Source: Microtetraspora malaysiensis (GTDB taxonomy: Bacteria; Actinomycetota; Actinomycetes; Streptosporangiales; Streptosporangiaceae). From it: a DNA stretch of 64,000 nucleotides. The DNA is taken from the NCBI RefSeq assembly GCF_001528665.1, contig NZ_BBYJ01000011.1:206425-270424 (forward strand), in the 5' to 3' direction. The position numbers were made by a program, and so were the translations under genes. Of the stretch, positions 51,781 to 60,394 are shown in pieces. The notes under the pieces are model-generated. The model was not told the DNA's origin. It saw only the letters and a list, made by a program, of their open reading frames with translations, and did not search any database. Numbering within the stretch: the stretch's first letter is position 1; each line of letters opens with the position of its first letter.

Positions 51781-52371
51781 CTACTGGCCCGCCGCGAGCA
51801 CCGAGCGCAGGGTCGCGTCGAGCACGCGGGCCGCGTCGGCGCGGTCGAGCCGCCCCGCCTCCACCTCCTCGGCCGCGCTGTGCAGCGTGGCGTAGAAATG
51901 CGTGACCAGCCAGCTCAGCGGCAGGTCCGTACGGAAGACCCCCTCGTCCCGGCCGCGGCGGATGAGCCGCTCGACGTGGGCGAGCGCGCCGTCATGGTGG
52001 TGGCGGATGCGTTCGGCGGGCAGGACGCGGTCGGCGGCGGTCCGCAGCCGGCGGCTCCCGTCGAGGATCTCCCAGGCTGAGGCGATGAGCCGGCTCATGG
52101 CCTCCTGCGCGGGCAGCTCCTCGTACGCCGGGTCGTCGAGGGCGGCCTCCGCGAGGGCGACCGCGCGTTCGAGCACCGCTTCCACGAGCGCCTCCCGGGT
52201 GGGGAAGTGCCCGTAAAGGGTGACCCGTCCCACCCCGGCGGCCTTGGCGATGTCGGCGGTGCTCGCGTCGGGATCCTTGGCGAGCAGGTCGAGCGCCGCC
52301 GTGACGATCGCCGCGATGTTGCGCTCGGCGTCGGCGCGCCGGGCGGGCCGGGGCTGCCGGGGAGGCGTCAT
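51781..52371 (-). CDS. TetR family transcriptional regulator
   Basis: A 196-residue TetR repressor. Helix-turn-helix: AAIVTAALDLLAKDPDASTA, then DIAKAAGVGRVTLYGHFPTR. The C-terminal domain (about 80-195) contains two histidine-rich turns, RIRHHHDGALAHVERL. ATG 52371 is the normal family start. It is 158 bp downstream of the MFS gene in the same direction. The MFS promoter contains a 30-bp imperfect inverted repeat at 53979-54008, which is the probable target. Confidence 0.92.
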   Translation of the reverse strand: MTPPRQPRPARRADAERNIAAIVTAALDLLAKDPDASTADIAKAAGVGRVTLYGHFPTREALVEAVLERAVALAEAALDDPAYEELPAQEAMSRLIASAWEILDGSRRLRTAADRVLPAERIRHHHDGALAHVERLIRRGRDEGVFRTDLPLSWLVTHFYATLHSAAEEVEAGRLDRADAARVLDATLRSVLAAGQ

Positions 52372-52529
52372 GGACGTGATCTCCTGCTCGCTTCGGAGCC
52401 GCGGGCACGGCGGCATGCCCGCGGCCGGGTACGGTGCGTCGCCCGCCGGAGGGCCGGCGACGGTGCCAGGCGCGTCCGCGAGGTCCGCGGAGCCGCGTGC
52501 CGGACGCAACGAGCCTAGTGCCCCTCCCG

Positions 52530-53969
52530 TCAGTGAACGCGGGGGCCGTCGAACGCGGGCAGGCGGCCCGGCGGCAGCAGGGCCAGGGCGACCAGCGCGG
52601 CGACCGCGCCGATGACCGCCCAGGACGTGAACGCGGTGCTGAACCCGGTGAGCACAGGGCCGATCAGGCTGGGCGCGGCGAGGCTGGACACCACGGCGAC
52701 GCCGACCGCGCCGCCAAGCTCGTGGAAGGTGTTGACGACGCCGGAGGCGAGCCCCGACTCCTCGGGAGCGGCCAGCGCGAGCGCGGTGGTGGTCCCCGAG
52801 ACGAAGACCGCTCCGAGCCCGATCGAGGCGACGGCCAGTCCCGTCACCATGACGGCCGGGGTGACGGCGAGCAGGGCGACCAGGCCGGTGCCGGCGGCGG
52901 CCAGGGCCAGGCCGATCGCCGCGGGGATCCGCCCGCCCAGGCGGTCCACCAGGCGGCTGCCCAGGTGGGCGCCGAGGCCTGTGCCGACGGCCACCGGCAG
53001 GAACAGCAGGCCGGTCACCAGCGCGCTGTACCCCTGGTGGCGCTGCAGGTAGAAGGAGCCGAGGAAGAAGAGCCCGATCAGCATTCCGGTGGCGACCAGC
53101 ATCAGGAAGGCCCCGGACAGGACCGGCCGCTGGGCGAGCAGCCGCACCCGCATGAGCGGGGTGCGCACCGCCCGCTCCACGACGCCGAACACCGCGTACA
53201 GGACGGCCGCGGCCGCCGCGGCCGCGAGCGTGACCGTGTCGCCCCAGCCTGCGTCGCCGGCGTTGACCAGGCCGTAGATCAGGGACGCGGTGGCGGCGGT
53301 GACGAGCAGCGCTCCGGGCAGGTCGACGCGCCGCGGGCCGGGACGCGCGGCGCCGCCCCGGACGAAGAGGGGCAGCGCGACGAGCACGGCCACGCCGACC
53401 GGGACGTTGATGAAGAAGATCCAGCGCCAGCCGGGCCCCGCGGTCAGCGCTCCGCCGAGGAGTACGCCGACGGCCGAGCCCGCCCCGCCGAGGGCGGCCC
53501 ATACGCCGAGCGCCTTGGTGCGTTCGGCGCCGTGGAAGGCGGTGGTGACGGTGGCCAGCGCGGCCGGGGACAGCAGCGCGGCGCCGAGGCCCTGGCCGAC
53601 GCGTCCGCCGACGAGCGCGGCGGCGTCGTTCGCGAGGCCGGACGCCAGCGAGGCGAGGACGAAGATCCCGAGACCGGCGAGCATCAGGCGGCGGGCGCCG
53701 AACACGTCGGCCAGCCGGCCGCCGAGCAGCATCAGCCCGCCGAAGAACAGCGTGTACGCGGTGACGACCCAGGTGAGGGTGGCCCGCCCCAGGCCGAGGT
53801 CGGCGCCGATGTCAGGCAGGGCGACGTTCACCACGGTGACATCGAGGATGAGCATGAGCTGGGCGACGCCGAGCAGCGCCAGCGCCCGCCAGCGGCGGGG
53901 GTCGGGCGGCTCGGGACGGCCGGCGGGAGAAACCGGGGAGGCGGGGGAGGCGGGAGAGCTGTGTGCCAT
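52530..53969 (-). CDS. MFS drug transporter (DHA2 family, 14 helices)
   Basis: A 479-residue proton-driven multidrug exporter of the EmrB/QacA group. Fourteen helices can be counted. Motif C-like LTWVVTAYTLFFGGLMLLGG and motif A GRLADVFGARRLMLAGLG are present in the first half, and the aspartate of helix one is in LMLILDVTVVNVALPDIG, the DHA2 mark. ATG 53969 has GAGGATGCC upstream. A TetR gene is immediately downstream. The exported compounds are unknown. Confidence 0.95.
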   Translation of the reverse strand: MAHSSPASPASPVSPAGRPEPPDPRRWRALALLGVAQLMLILDVTVVNVALPDIGADLGLGRATLTWVVTAYTLFFGGLMLLGGRLADVFGARRLMLAGLGIFVLASLASGLANDAAALVGGRVGQGLGAALLSPAALATVTTAFHGAERTKALGVWAALGGAGSAVGVLLGGALTAGPGWRWIFFINVPVGVAVLVALPLFVRGGAARPGPRRVDLPGALLVTAATASLIYGLVNAGDAGWGDTVTLAAAAAAAVLYAVFGVVERAVRTPLMRVRLLAQRPVLSGAFLMLVATGMLIGLFFLGSFYLQRHQGYSALVTGLLFLPVAVGTGLGAHLGSRLVDRLGGRIPAAIGLALAAAGTGLVALLAVTPAVMVTGLAVASIGLGAVFVSGTTTALALAAPEESGLASGVVNTFHELGGAVGVAVVSSLAAPSLIGPVLTGFSTAFTSWAVIGAVAALVALALLPPGRLPAFDGPRVH

Positions 53970-53978
53970 GGCATCCTC

Positions 53979-54008
53979 ATTAATTCGAACACTGATGTAC
54001 GAGTTAAT
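53979..54008. promoter_or_regulatory. Inverted repeat upstream of MFS gene, TetR operator candidate
   Basis: ATTAATTCG (53979-53987) and CGAGTTAAT (54000-54008) match at eight of nine positions with 12 bases between. It is AT-rich and ends 10 bp from the MFS start codon. Confidence 0.55.
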
Positions 54009-54132
54009 ACCATGGGCGGGCAGGGTATGCGCAAGGCCGCGACGGGCCCAAGGGTGATGTGGGCACCCGGGCCGGCTGCGTGCGGGCCCGGGCTGCCCGT
54101 GGCGTGGACGGCTACGAACGGCTACCGGGCGG

Positions 54133-54834
54133 CTATGGGCAGGCCTGGCCGGACGTCCCCGCGGCCATGTCGAAGAAGCGCCGCTCCAGGTGGGTGGTGC
54201 GGCGGAAGACGTCGAGGACCCGCCGCTGCTCCGCCTCGGGCAGGCCGGGGCCCAGGCGGTCCAGCTCACCCCGGAGGAACCCCACCCAGGCGCGGAACTC
54301 CGGGCCCTCGTGCAGCTCGATCCACTCGCGGTGGACGAAGTTCTCCGGAAGCGGGTCGGCGGCCCGGCTCGCCCAGCCGAGATAGGTCCACTCCGCGACG
54401 CAGAGCACCGCGATGATCAGCGGGTAGTCCGCGCTGGAGCGCGCCTCGTCCATGAGGGCGCGGAAGTCCGCCGTCACCGGCTCCGGCGTCGGCGCGGCGA
54501 AGTTCACGCCGAGCGCGGCCAGCGCGCGATGGAAGTAGCCGCGCTCGGTGTCGGCCACGGTCAGGCCGAGGAACCGGCCGATGGGTACCCGGGCCTCGAA
54601 CGAGTCGGCGCTCGCCACGGCGGCGCCGAGCAGCGCGGTGAAGGCGTCCACGAACTGGAAGTCCTGCGCGAGGTAGTGCCGCATGTCGGCCTCGCCGCGC
54701 GTGATCGCCGCGGCGAACGGATGGGTCACCACGGCGGTCCAGTCCGGCTCGCTGGAGGAGCGCAGCCATTCGCTGAAGGCGGGCTCGCCCGCCGTCACGC
54801 GCCATCGGTCGAAGGAAGTCACATCGTCGCTCAT
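54133..54834 (-). CDS. TenA/THI-4-family protein (thiaminase II-like)
   Basis: A 233-residue all-helical protein of the TenA family, whose best-known members hydrolyse degraded thiamine (aminopyrimidine salvage). The parts seen are ITRGEADMRHYLAQDFQFVD, AVLCVAEWTYLGWASRA with the cysteine that marks the TenA_C catalytic type, and RTTHLERRFFDMA with the C-terminal glutamate. ATG 54834 is used. No thi genes are nearby, so the role could also be a related heme- or amine-binding function. The gene is divergent from the leader-controlled symporter at 54942-56439. Confidence 0.9.
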   Translation of the reverse strand: MSDDVTSFDRWRVTAGEPAFSEWLRSSSEPDWTAVVTHPFAAAITRGEADMRHYLAQDFQFVDAFTALLGAAVASADSFEARVPIGRFLGLTVADTERGYFHRALAALGVNFAAPTPEPVTADFRALMDEARSSADYPLIIAVLCVAEWTYLGWASRAADPLPENFVHREWIELHEGPEFRAWVGFLRGELDRLGPGLPEAEQRRVLDVFRRTTHLERRFFDMAAGTSGQACP

Positions 54835-54904
54835 GGGTTCCAGCCTGCCGCGACGGCCCTCTGCGGGACGCGGAGGGGGTCGGTTGTATCCGAAATCTGC
54901 GCCT

Positions 54905-54920
54905 TGTGAGGTACATCACA
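54905..54920. promoter_or_regulatory. CRP/GlxR-type binding site
   Basis: TGTGAGGTACATCACA has the full TGTGA-N6-TCACA palindrome and the TA centre of the actinobacterial GlxR/Crp consensus. It lies 21 bp before the leader peptide start and 71 bp from the TenA start. Its location allows activation or repression of the symporter promoter by a cAMP receptor protein. Confidence 0.75.
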
Positions 54921-54941
54921 GATAAACCTGGAATAAGACCT

Positions 54942-55049
54942 ATGTGCGTCGTGTTGGAGCGGCTCGTGAGGTTCTCGGTGGTCGTCGTGTTGCTCGTCGA
55001 GCGGTTGCACGTCGATCTGTGCCGCGTCAACGGCGATCTCTGTCGCTGA
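54942..55049 (+). CDS. Cysteine-containing leader peptide (attenuator uORF) of symporter gene
   Basis: A 35-residue frame begins MCVVLERLVRFSVVVV and ends ERLHVDLCRVNGDLCR. The RLHVDLCRV pattern followed by a final cysteine is characteristic of actinobacterial leader peptides found upstream of sulfur and cysteine genes. It holds three cysteines, two of them in the last ten residues. It lies between a GlxR-type site and the symporter gene, with a C/T-rich stretch (55054-55097) and a hairpin (55098-55122) following its stop. Ribosome stalling when cysteine is short would be expected to raise expression downstream. Confidence 0.72.
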   Translation: MCVVLERLVRFSVVVVLLVERLHVDLCRVNGDLCR

Positions 55050-55097
55050 CCCCGCGCTCGACTTTTCCACTTTCTCCACCTTTCCCCCACCTCACCC

Positions 55098-55122
55098 GCG
55101 CGCCGTCTGAGTTTCGGCGCGC
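55098..55122 (+). promoter_or_regulatory. Hairpin after leader peptide, attenuator candidate
   Basis: GCGCGCCG (55098-55105) and CGGCGCGC (55115-55122) pair exactly around a 9-base loop. It lies 22 bp before the symporter GTG and just ahead of its GGAG (55132-55135). The preceding 45 bases are nearly all C and T, suitable for Rho entry or for pairing with the Shine-Dalgarno sequence. Confidence 0.5.
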
Positions 55123-55143
55123 CCTCTTCCCGGAGTCTCGTTC

Positions 55144-56439
55144 GTGAAGAAGTTCTCGTTCTCCCTGCAGTTGTTGCTGGGCCTCCTCGTCGGCGTCGTC
55201 CTCGGGCTCGTCGCCCGCTCCGCAGAGGTCGGCTGGCTGACCGACACCCTGACCCAGGTCGGTAAGATCTTCGTCCAGCTCCTCAAACTCGCCGTGCCGC
55301 CGCTGGTGTTCACCGCGGTCGTCGTCAGCGTCGCCAACCTCCGCAACGTCAACGGAGCCGCCAGGCTCGCCGGCAAGACCCTGCTCTGGTTCATGGTCAC
55401 TTCGCTGATCGCCGTGGCGGCCGGCATCGGCCTCGGTCTGGCGATCAACCCCGGCCAGGGCGTGACCATCGCGACCGAGGGCGCCAAGGCCGTCGACCTC
55501 GAAGGCGCCGGCACCTGGCTCGACTTCCTGACCGGCATCGTCCCGACCAACATCGTCACCGCGTTCACCGAGCTCAAGGTCCTGCAGATCGTCTTCATCG
55601 GCGTGGTCCTCGGCGCGGCGGCCATGGCGGTCGGCGAGAAGGCCGAGCCGTTCCTGAACCTCAGCCGGTCGGTCCTGGAGCTGGTGCAGAAGGCCCTGTG
55701 GTGGGTCATCCGCCTGGCCCCGATCGGCACCGCCGGTCTGATCGGGAAGTCCGTCGCCACCTACGGCTGGGACCTGCTGGCCCCGCTGGCGAAGTTCAGC
55801 GCCGGAGTCTACGCCGGCTGCTTCATCGTGCTGCTGGTGATCTACCCGGTGCTGCTCGCCTTCGTGGGCAAGGTCAGCCCGGTCACCTTCTACCGCAACG
55901 CCTGGCCCGCGATCGAGCTGGGCTTCGTCTCCCGTTCGTCCGTCGGCACCATGCCGCTCACCCAGCGCGTCACCACCGAGCGGCTCGGCGTGGACCGCGA
56001 CTACGCCTCCTTCGCGGTGCCGTTCGGCGCCACCACCAAGATGGACGGCTGCGCGGCGATCTACCCCGCGCTCGCCGCGATCTTCGTGGCGCAGGTGTTC
56101 GGCGTCCAGCTGGGCATCGGCGACTACCTGCTGATCGCGTTCGTCTCCGTGGTCGGCTCCGCCGCGACCGCCGGTCTGACCGGCGCCATCGTGATGCTGA
56201 CCCTCACCCTGAGCACGCTCGGTCTTCCCCTGGAAGGCGTGGGCCTGCTGCTCGCCATCGACCCGATCCTCGACATGATCCGCACCGCCACCAACGTCGC
56301 GGGCCAGATGGTCGTCCCCGTCCTGGTCGGCCGCTCGGAGAACCGCCTCGACGAGGCCGTCTTCACGGCCCCGCCGCAGCCCCTCGACGACGCGCCCGCC
56401 CGTAAGGCGGGCGGATCGGCCGAGCCTGCCCTGGCCTGA
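55144..56439 (+). CDS. DAACS-family sodium/dicarboxylate-type symporter, predicted L-cystine importer
   Basis: A 431-residue symporter of the dicarboxylate/amino acid:cation family. Eight helices and two hairpins are arranged as in GltPh. Hairpin one has the serine-rich motif SRSSVGTMPLTQRV; helix seven has GATTKMDGCAAIYPALAAIF; hairpin two has GSAATAGLTGAIVMLTLTLS; and DPILDMIRTATNVAGQ is the helix-eight substrate motif. GTG 55144 has GGAG at 55132. DAACS members move dicarboxylates, glutamate or, as in TcyP, L-cystine. The cysteine-type leader peptide upstream makes cystine the best guess. A GlxR-type site suggests carbon control also. Confidence 0.93.
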   Translation: MKKFSFSLQLLLGLLVGVVLGLVARSAEVGWLTDTLTQVGKIFVQLLKLAVPPLVFTAVVVSVANLRNVNGAARLAGKTLLWFMVTSLIAVAAGIGLGLAINPGQGVTIATEGAKAVDLEGAGTWLDFLTGIVPTNIVTAFTELKVLQIVFIGVVLGAAAMAVGEKAEPFLNLSRSVLELVQKALWWVIRLAPIGTAGLIGKSVATYGWDLLAPLAKFSAGVYAGCFIVLLVIYPVLLAFVGKVSPVTFYRNAWPAIELGFVSRSSVGTMPLTQRVTTERLGVDRDYASFAVPFGATTKMDGCAAIYPALAAIFVAQVFGVQLGIGDYLLIAFVSVVGSAATAGLTGAIVMLTLTLSTLGLPLEGVGLLLAIDPILDMIRTATNVAGQMVVPVLVGRSENRLDEAVFTAPPQPLDDAPARKAGGSAEPALA

Positions 56440-56747
56440 GCACCACGCGGGGGCGGCTCCTTCCCGGCCGGTGAATCCGGTCACGGGACGGGGTCGCCCC
56501 CGTCGTCTTTCCCCCTGCGGGCTGACTTGCGTCTCCAGCCCTCACCCAACCGGTCCGGCTCGGTTTCCCATCCACTCCCTCCGGCCTGAGTCGGTCTCCA
56601 GTCCCACCCCCCATCGGGGCGCCGAGTCGGCGGCCAAGAACCGTCTCGTCGGCACACCGCTGGCGGTGACGGACCGGGCCCGCAGACGTGATCCGACGGC
56701 CATCGGCACGCGGGCCCGAGCGGCCAGATTCCCCTGACCTGCGACTT
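56440..56747. other. Gene-free stretch between symporter and PadR gene
   Basis: About 300 bp with no convincing coding frame. The plus strand is rich in C and T with several runs of C and few G, unlike the coding regions. No hairpin with a long stem was seen. Confidence 0.4.
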
Positions 56748-56774
56748 CTCTCTATACATAGTGTGTATAGAGAG
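56748..56774. promoter_or_regulatory. PadR operator, perfect 11-bp inverted repeat
   Basis: CTCTCTATACA (56748-56758) and TGTATAGAGAG (56764-56774) are exact inverted copies with five bases between. It lies 17 bp before the PadR ATG. A further TGTATAG half-site follows at 56777-56783. The AT content is far above local average. Confidence 0.8.
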
Positions 56775-56791
56775 CGTGTATAGTCGTGGTC

Positions 56792-57316
56792 ATGTCACTC
56801 TCCCACACGTTGCTGGCGCTACTGGAGCGCGGCCCCCGGCACGGATACGACCTCAAGCAGGAGTTCGACGCACAGTTCGGCCAGGACCGCCCGCTGCACT
56901 ACGGGCAGGTGTACGCCACGCTCGCGCGCCTGCTGAAGAACGGTCTGGTCGAGGTCGACGCGGTCGAGCACGGCGGCGGTCCGGAGCGCAAGCGGTACGC
57001 CATCACGACCGCCGGCGTCACAGACGTGGAGGAGTGGCTGTCCCAGCCGGAAAGCCCCGCGCTCTACCTGCACAGCACCCTCTACACCAAGGTGGTGCTC
57101 GCGCTGCTGACCGGCCGGGACGCGGCGGCGGTCCTCGACGCCCAGCGCGCGGCCCACCTCGACCTGATGCGCACCCTGACCCGGCGCAAGACTCGTGGCG
57201 ACCTGGCGGACGCGCTCATCTGCGACCACGCCATCTTCCACCTGGAGGCCGACCTGCGCTGGCTTGAGCTGACCAGCGCCCGGCTGGACCGGCTGGCCGA
57301 GGAGGTCCGGTCGTGA
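56792..57316 (+). CDS. PadR family transcriptional regulator
   Basis: A 174-residue PadR repressor. The winged helix LLALLERGPRHGYDLKQEFD and HYGQVYATLARLLKNGLVEV with the wing GPERKRYAITTAG is standard; the C-terminal helices (about 110-172) form the dimer (PadR subfamily 2). ATG 56792 is used. It has no Shine-Dalgarno sequence and may be leaderless. It is the first of three genes with GTGA/ATGA overlaps, controlling an ABC exporter, with the inverted repeat just upstream as its own operator. Confidence 0.93.
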   Translation: MSLSHTLLALLERGPRHGYDLKQEFDAQFGQDRPLHYGQVYATLARLLKNGLVEVDAVEHGGGPERKRYAITTAGVTDVEEWLSQPESPALYLHSTLYTKVVLALLTGRDAAAVLDAQRAAHLDLMRTLTRRKTRGDLADALICDHAIFHLEADLRWLELTSARLDRLAEEVRS

Positions 57317-58002
57317 CCGGCGACGCTCCGCTGCTCACCGCCCGCGACCTGTCCAAGGCGTACGGCACGACCCGGGCCCTCGACGGGGTGAGCCTGGACG
57401 TGCGGGCCGGCGAGATTCTGGCGGTGATGGGCCCGTCGGGGTCGGGCAAGTCGACGCTGATGCACTGCCTGGCCGGGATCGTCCGCCCCGACTCCGGAGA
57501 GCTGCGCTACCGCGACCGGGACCTGATCGCCGCGTCCGACGCCGAGCGCAGCGCACTGCGCCGCGGCGAGTTCGGGTTCGTCTTCCAGTTCGGCCAGCTC
57601 GTCCCCGAGCTGACCTGCCTGGAGAACGTGGCGCTGCCGCTGCGGATGGAGGGCGTCCGGCGCAAGGAGGCAGAGCGGCGGGCCGCGTACTGGCTGGAGC
57701 GGCTCGACGTCGCCGACGTGGCCGGGAAGCGCCCCGGCCAGGCGTCCGGCGGGCAGGGGCAGCGGGTCGCGATCGCGCGGGCGCTGGTCACCGAGCCCAG
57801 CGTGGTGTTCGCCGACGAGCCGACCGGCGCGCTCGACTCACTCAACGGCGAGATGGTGATGCGGCTGCTCACCGAGTGCGCCGAGCAGTCGAGGACCGCC
57901 GTCGTGCTGGTGACCCACGAGCCGTCCGTCGCCGCCTACTCTCACCGCGAGATCGTCGTGCGCGACGGCAGGATCCGTACGAGCGCGGGGTCGGCCCGAT
58001 GA
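57313..58002 (+). CDS. ABC transporter ATP-binding protein (LolD/MacB type)
   Basis: A 229-residue ATPase with Walker A GPSGSGKST, signature QASGGQGQRVAIARALV, Walker B VVFADEPTGALDS and H-loop VVLVTHEPSVAAY. The FVFQFGQLVPELTCLENV segment is the Q-loop of the LolD/MacB group that works with FtsX-like permeases by mechanotransmission. The GTG start overlaps the PadR stop, and its own stop overlaps the FtsX-type start, so expression of all three is coupled. Confidence 0.96.
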   Translation: MTGDAPLLTARDLSKAYGTTRALDGVSLDVRAGEILAVMGPSGSGKSTLMHCLAGIVRPDSGELRYRDRDLIAASDAERSALRRGEFGFVFQFGQLVPELTCLENVALPLRMEGVRRKEAERRAAYWLERLDVADVAGKRPGQASGGQGQRVAIARALVTEPSVVFADEPTGALDSLNGEMVMRLLTECAEQSRTAVVLVTHEPSVAAYSHREIVVRDGRIRTSAGSAR

Positions 58003-60296
58003 GCGCGTCATGGCTGCGCCAGCTCGCCTTCGGCGTACGGCTCGCCTGCCGGGGCGGCGTCACCGGGTGGACCCGGGTGGCGCTGACCGCGACGGCCGTC
58101 GGCCTGGGCGTCGCCTTCCTGCTGCTGGCCGCGTCCGTGCCGAACCTCCTGGAGGCGAGGGACACGCGGGTCGCCGCCCGCGTGGACGACGGCCAGGGTC
58201 CGGACCTCCCCGACGGCATCCTGCTGGTCGTGATGACCGACACCGAGTTCCGCGGCGTCACGATCCGGGGGCGCCTGCTGCAGCCGCTAAGTGCCACCGC
58301 TCCCACGCCACCCGGTGTGTCCGCGCTGCCCAAGGCGGGGGAGATGGTGGTGTCACCCGCGCTGGACGAGCTGCTGGCCGAGCCGGGAGGCGCTCTGCTG
58401 CGGGCCAGGCTCGACTACCGTGTCGTGGGCCGCATCGCGGACGAGGGCCTGGCCGGGCCGGGCGAGTTCGCGTACTACGCGGGCGGCGACCAGCTTGATG
58501 GGAAGGCGGGCGTGCGGCGGCTGGCCGCCTTCGGCGATCCCTCCCCGGGCCCGGGGCCCGATCCGCGGCTCATCCTGATGGCCGTCGTCGCCTTCGTGGT
58601 GCTGCTGGCGCCGGTGGCGATCTTCATCGCGGCCGCCGTCCGCTTCGGCGGCGAGTCACGCGACCGCCGGCTCGCCGCGCTCCGCCTTATGGGGGCCGAC
58701 CTGGCGATGACCCGGCGGTTCGCCGCGGGGGAGGCGCTGGCGGGCGGCCTGCTGGGGCTCGGCGTCGGCGCCGTGATCTTCCTCGCCGGGCGGCAGCTGG
58801 TCGACCGGTTCACGCTGTGGGACATCAGCGCCTTCCCCGCGGACGTACGGCCCAGCCTCCCGCTGACGGCGCTGATCGCCGTCGCCGTCCCGGCGCTGGC
58901 CGTCGGGGTCGCCCTGGGTGTGCTGCGCAAGGTCGCCATCGAACCGCTCGGCGTGGTGCGCCGCGCCGGACAGGGGCGACGCCGGCTGTGGTGGCGGCTG
59001 CTGCCATCCGTCGCGGGCCTGGCCCTCCTCGCCCCGATGCTCGCCGGGCTGGTGGACACCGACGGACAGCTCGCCCGCGTCCAGGTGGGCGGCGGCGCGG
59101 TGCTCATGCTCATGGGGGTGGCGACGCTGCTGCCGTGGCTGGTGGAGGCGGTCGTACGGCGGCTCGGCGGCGGTGGCCTTTCCTGGCAGCTCGCCATCCG
59201 CCGGATCCAGATGGACAGCGCGTCCGCCGCCCGCCTCGTCAGCGGAGTCGCGGTGGCCGTCGCCGGAGCCATCGCCCTGCAGACGTTCGTCGCCGGGATG
59301 GAGTCGGCCTTCACCGACGCGACCGGCGCGGACCTCAGCCGCGCCCAGGTGACCGCCGCGCTCGACGAAGGCGCGACGCCGGCCCGAGCCCGGGAGATCT
59401 CGGGACGGCTCTCCGCGACCCCCGGCGTGCGCTCCGTCACGAGCGTCGCCTACACCGATGTCGAGCTCCCGGACACCGACGACTACTCCTCGCTGGTCGT
59501 GGGCTCCTGCGCGGAGCTGCGCGAGCTGGCCCGGCTCTCCCGATGCCGCTCCGGTGACACCTTCATCGTGGAAGGCGCCCGGGCCGAACGCGACACCGTA
59601 GACCCCGCCGAGCCGCCGCGCCCCGGCGCGCGCGTCACCGCCCTAGGGACCGGCTGGACCATCCCGGCGACGGCCACCCAGGTGAAGGCGCGGACCCTGC
59701 CGGACGGCTCCACATGGAACCGGACGATCCTCGCCACACCCGCCGCCGTACCCGCCCTGGCGGCGAAGCCGCTGCGGCTGCAGTACTTCATCGACCTCGA
59801 CCAGACCCGCCCGGACATCGGAGAGCTGGTCCGCAATACCGCGGCTCAGGTCAGCCCCATGATGGCCGTCTACGGCATCCGCGAAGTCAAGGTGGACAGC
59901 AAGTTCTCGGGGATCCTGCGGGGCACCCTCGTCGGCACGGTCGCGCTCCTGCTGCTGATCGGGACGAGCATGCTCGCGACGATGCTGGACCAGCTCAGGG
60001 AACGGCGCGCCCTGCTGGCCGCGCTGACCGCCTTCGGCGCGAAGCGCGGCGCACTGACTCGGGCCACGCTGTGGCAGATGGCGGTGCCGGTCGTGCTCGG
60101 ACTCGTCCCCGCCGTGCTGGCCGGCACCGCACTCGGAGTGGCGCTGCTGGCGATGCTGGGCTTCCCGCTCCACGTCAGCCTGACACAGCTGTTCGTGACC
60201 GTGGCCGCCGGCGCCGGTGTGGTCGCGCTCGTGACCCTCGCCAGCCTGCCGGTCCAGCTCAGACTCATGCGCCCGGACGGGCTTCGCGTCGAGTGA
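57999..60296 (+). CDS. FtsX-like ABC permease
   Basis: A 765-residue permease. After one N-terminal helix (WTRVALTATAVGLGVAFLLL) and a 150-residue external loop, two FtsX domains follow: three helices at about 190-340 and three at the C-terminal end from about 640, plus four helices in between. SRDRRLAALRLMGADLAMTR and RERRALLAALTAFGAKRGAL are the paired coupling-helix motifs facing the ATPase. Such systems export peptides or lipids or pull on envelope molecules. ATG 57999 overlaps the ATPase stop. It ends the operon. Confidence 0.94.
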   Translation: MSASWLRQLAFGVRLACRGGVTGWTRVALTATAVGLGVAFLLLAASVPNLLEARDTRVAARVDDGQGPDLPDGILLVVMTDTEFRGVTIRGRLLQPLSATAPTPPGVSALPKAGEMVVSPALDELLAEPGGALLRARLDYRVVGRIADEGLAGPGEFAYYAGGDQLDGKAGVRRLAAFGDPSPGPGPDPRLILMAVVAFVVLLAPVAIFIAAAVRFGGESRDRRLAALRLMGADLAMTRRFAAGEALAGGLLGLGVGAVIFLAGRQLVDRFTLWDISAFPADVRPSLPLTALIAVAVPALAVGVALGVLRKVAIEPLGVVRRAGQGRRRLWWRLLPSVAGLALLAPMLAGLVDTDGQLARVQVGGGAVLMLMGVATLLPWLVEAVVRRLGGGGLSWQLAIRRIQMDSASAARLVSGVAVAVAGAIALQTFVAGMESAFTDATGADLSRAQVTAALDEGATPARAREISGRLSATPGVRSVTSVAYTDVELPDTDDYSSLVVGSCAELRELARLSRCRSGDTFIVEGARAERDTVDPAEPPRPGARVTALGTGWTIPATATQVKARTLPDGSTWNRTILATPAAVPALAAKPLRLQYFIDLDQTRPDIGELVRNTAAQVSPMMAVYGIREVKVDSKFSGILRGTLVGTVALLLLIGTSMLATMLDQLRERRALLAALTAFGAKRGALTRATLWQMAVPVVLGLVPAVLAGTALGVALLAMLGFPLHVSLTQLFVTVAAGAGVVALVTLASLPVQLRLMRPDGLRVE

Positions 60297-60394
60297 TCCG
60301 ACACTCGCGTACGGCACCGTACGAGGGACGCCGCTGATCTGGGTGAACGGGGTCGTGCCACGCCGCGGATCCGCCACCCATAACGGCCCCAGGC

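Noticed and set aside
52434..54416. 660-codon plus-strand frame opposite the DHA2 transporter
   Set aside because: Composed of Gly, Arg, Gln, Asp and Glu repeats from the complement of a membrane protein gene; not a real repeat protein.
56481..56759. 92-codon minus-strand frame between symporter and PadR gene
   Set aside because: Low-complexity product, no start signal, and it would begin inside the PadR operator.
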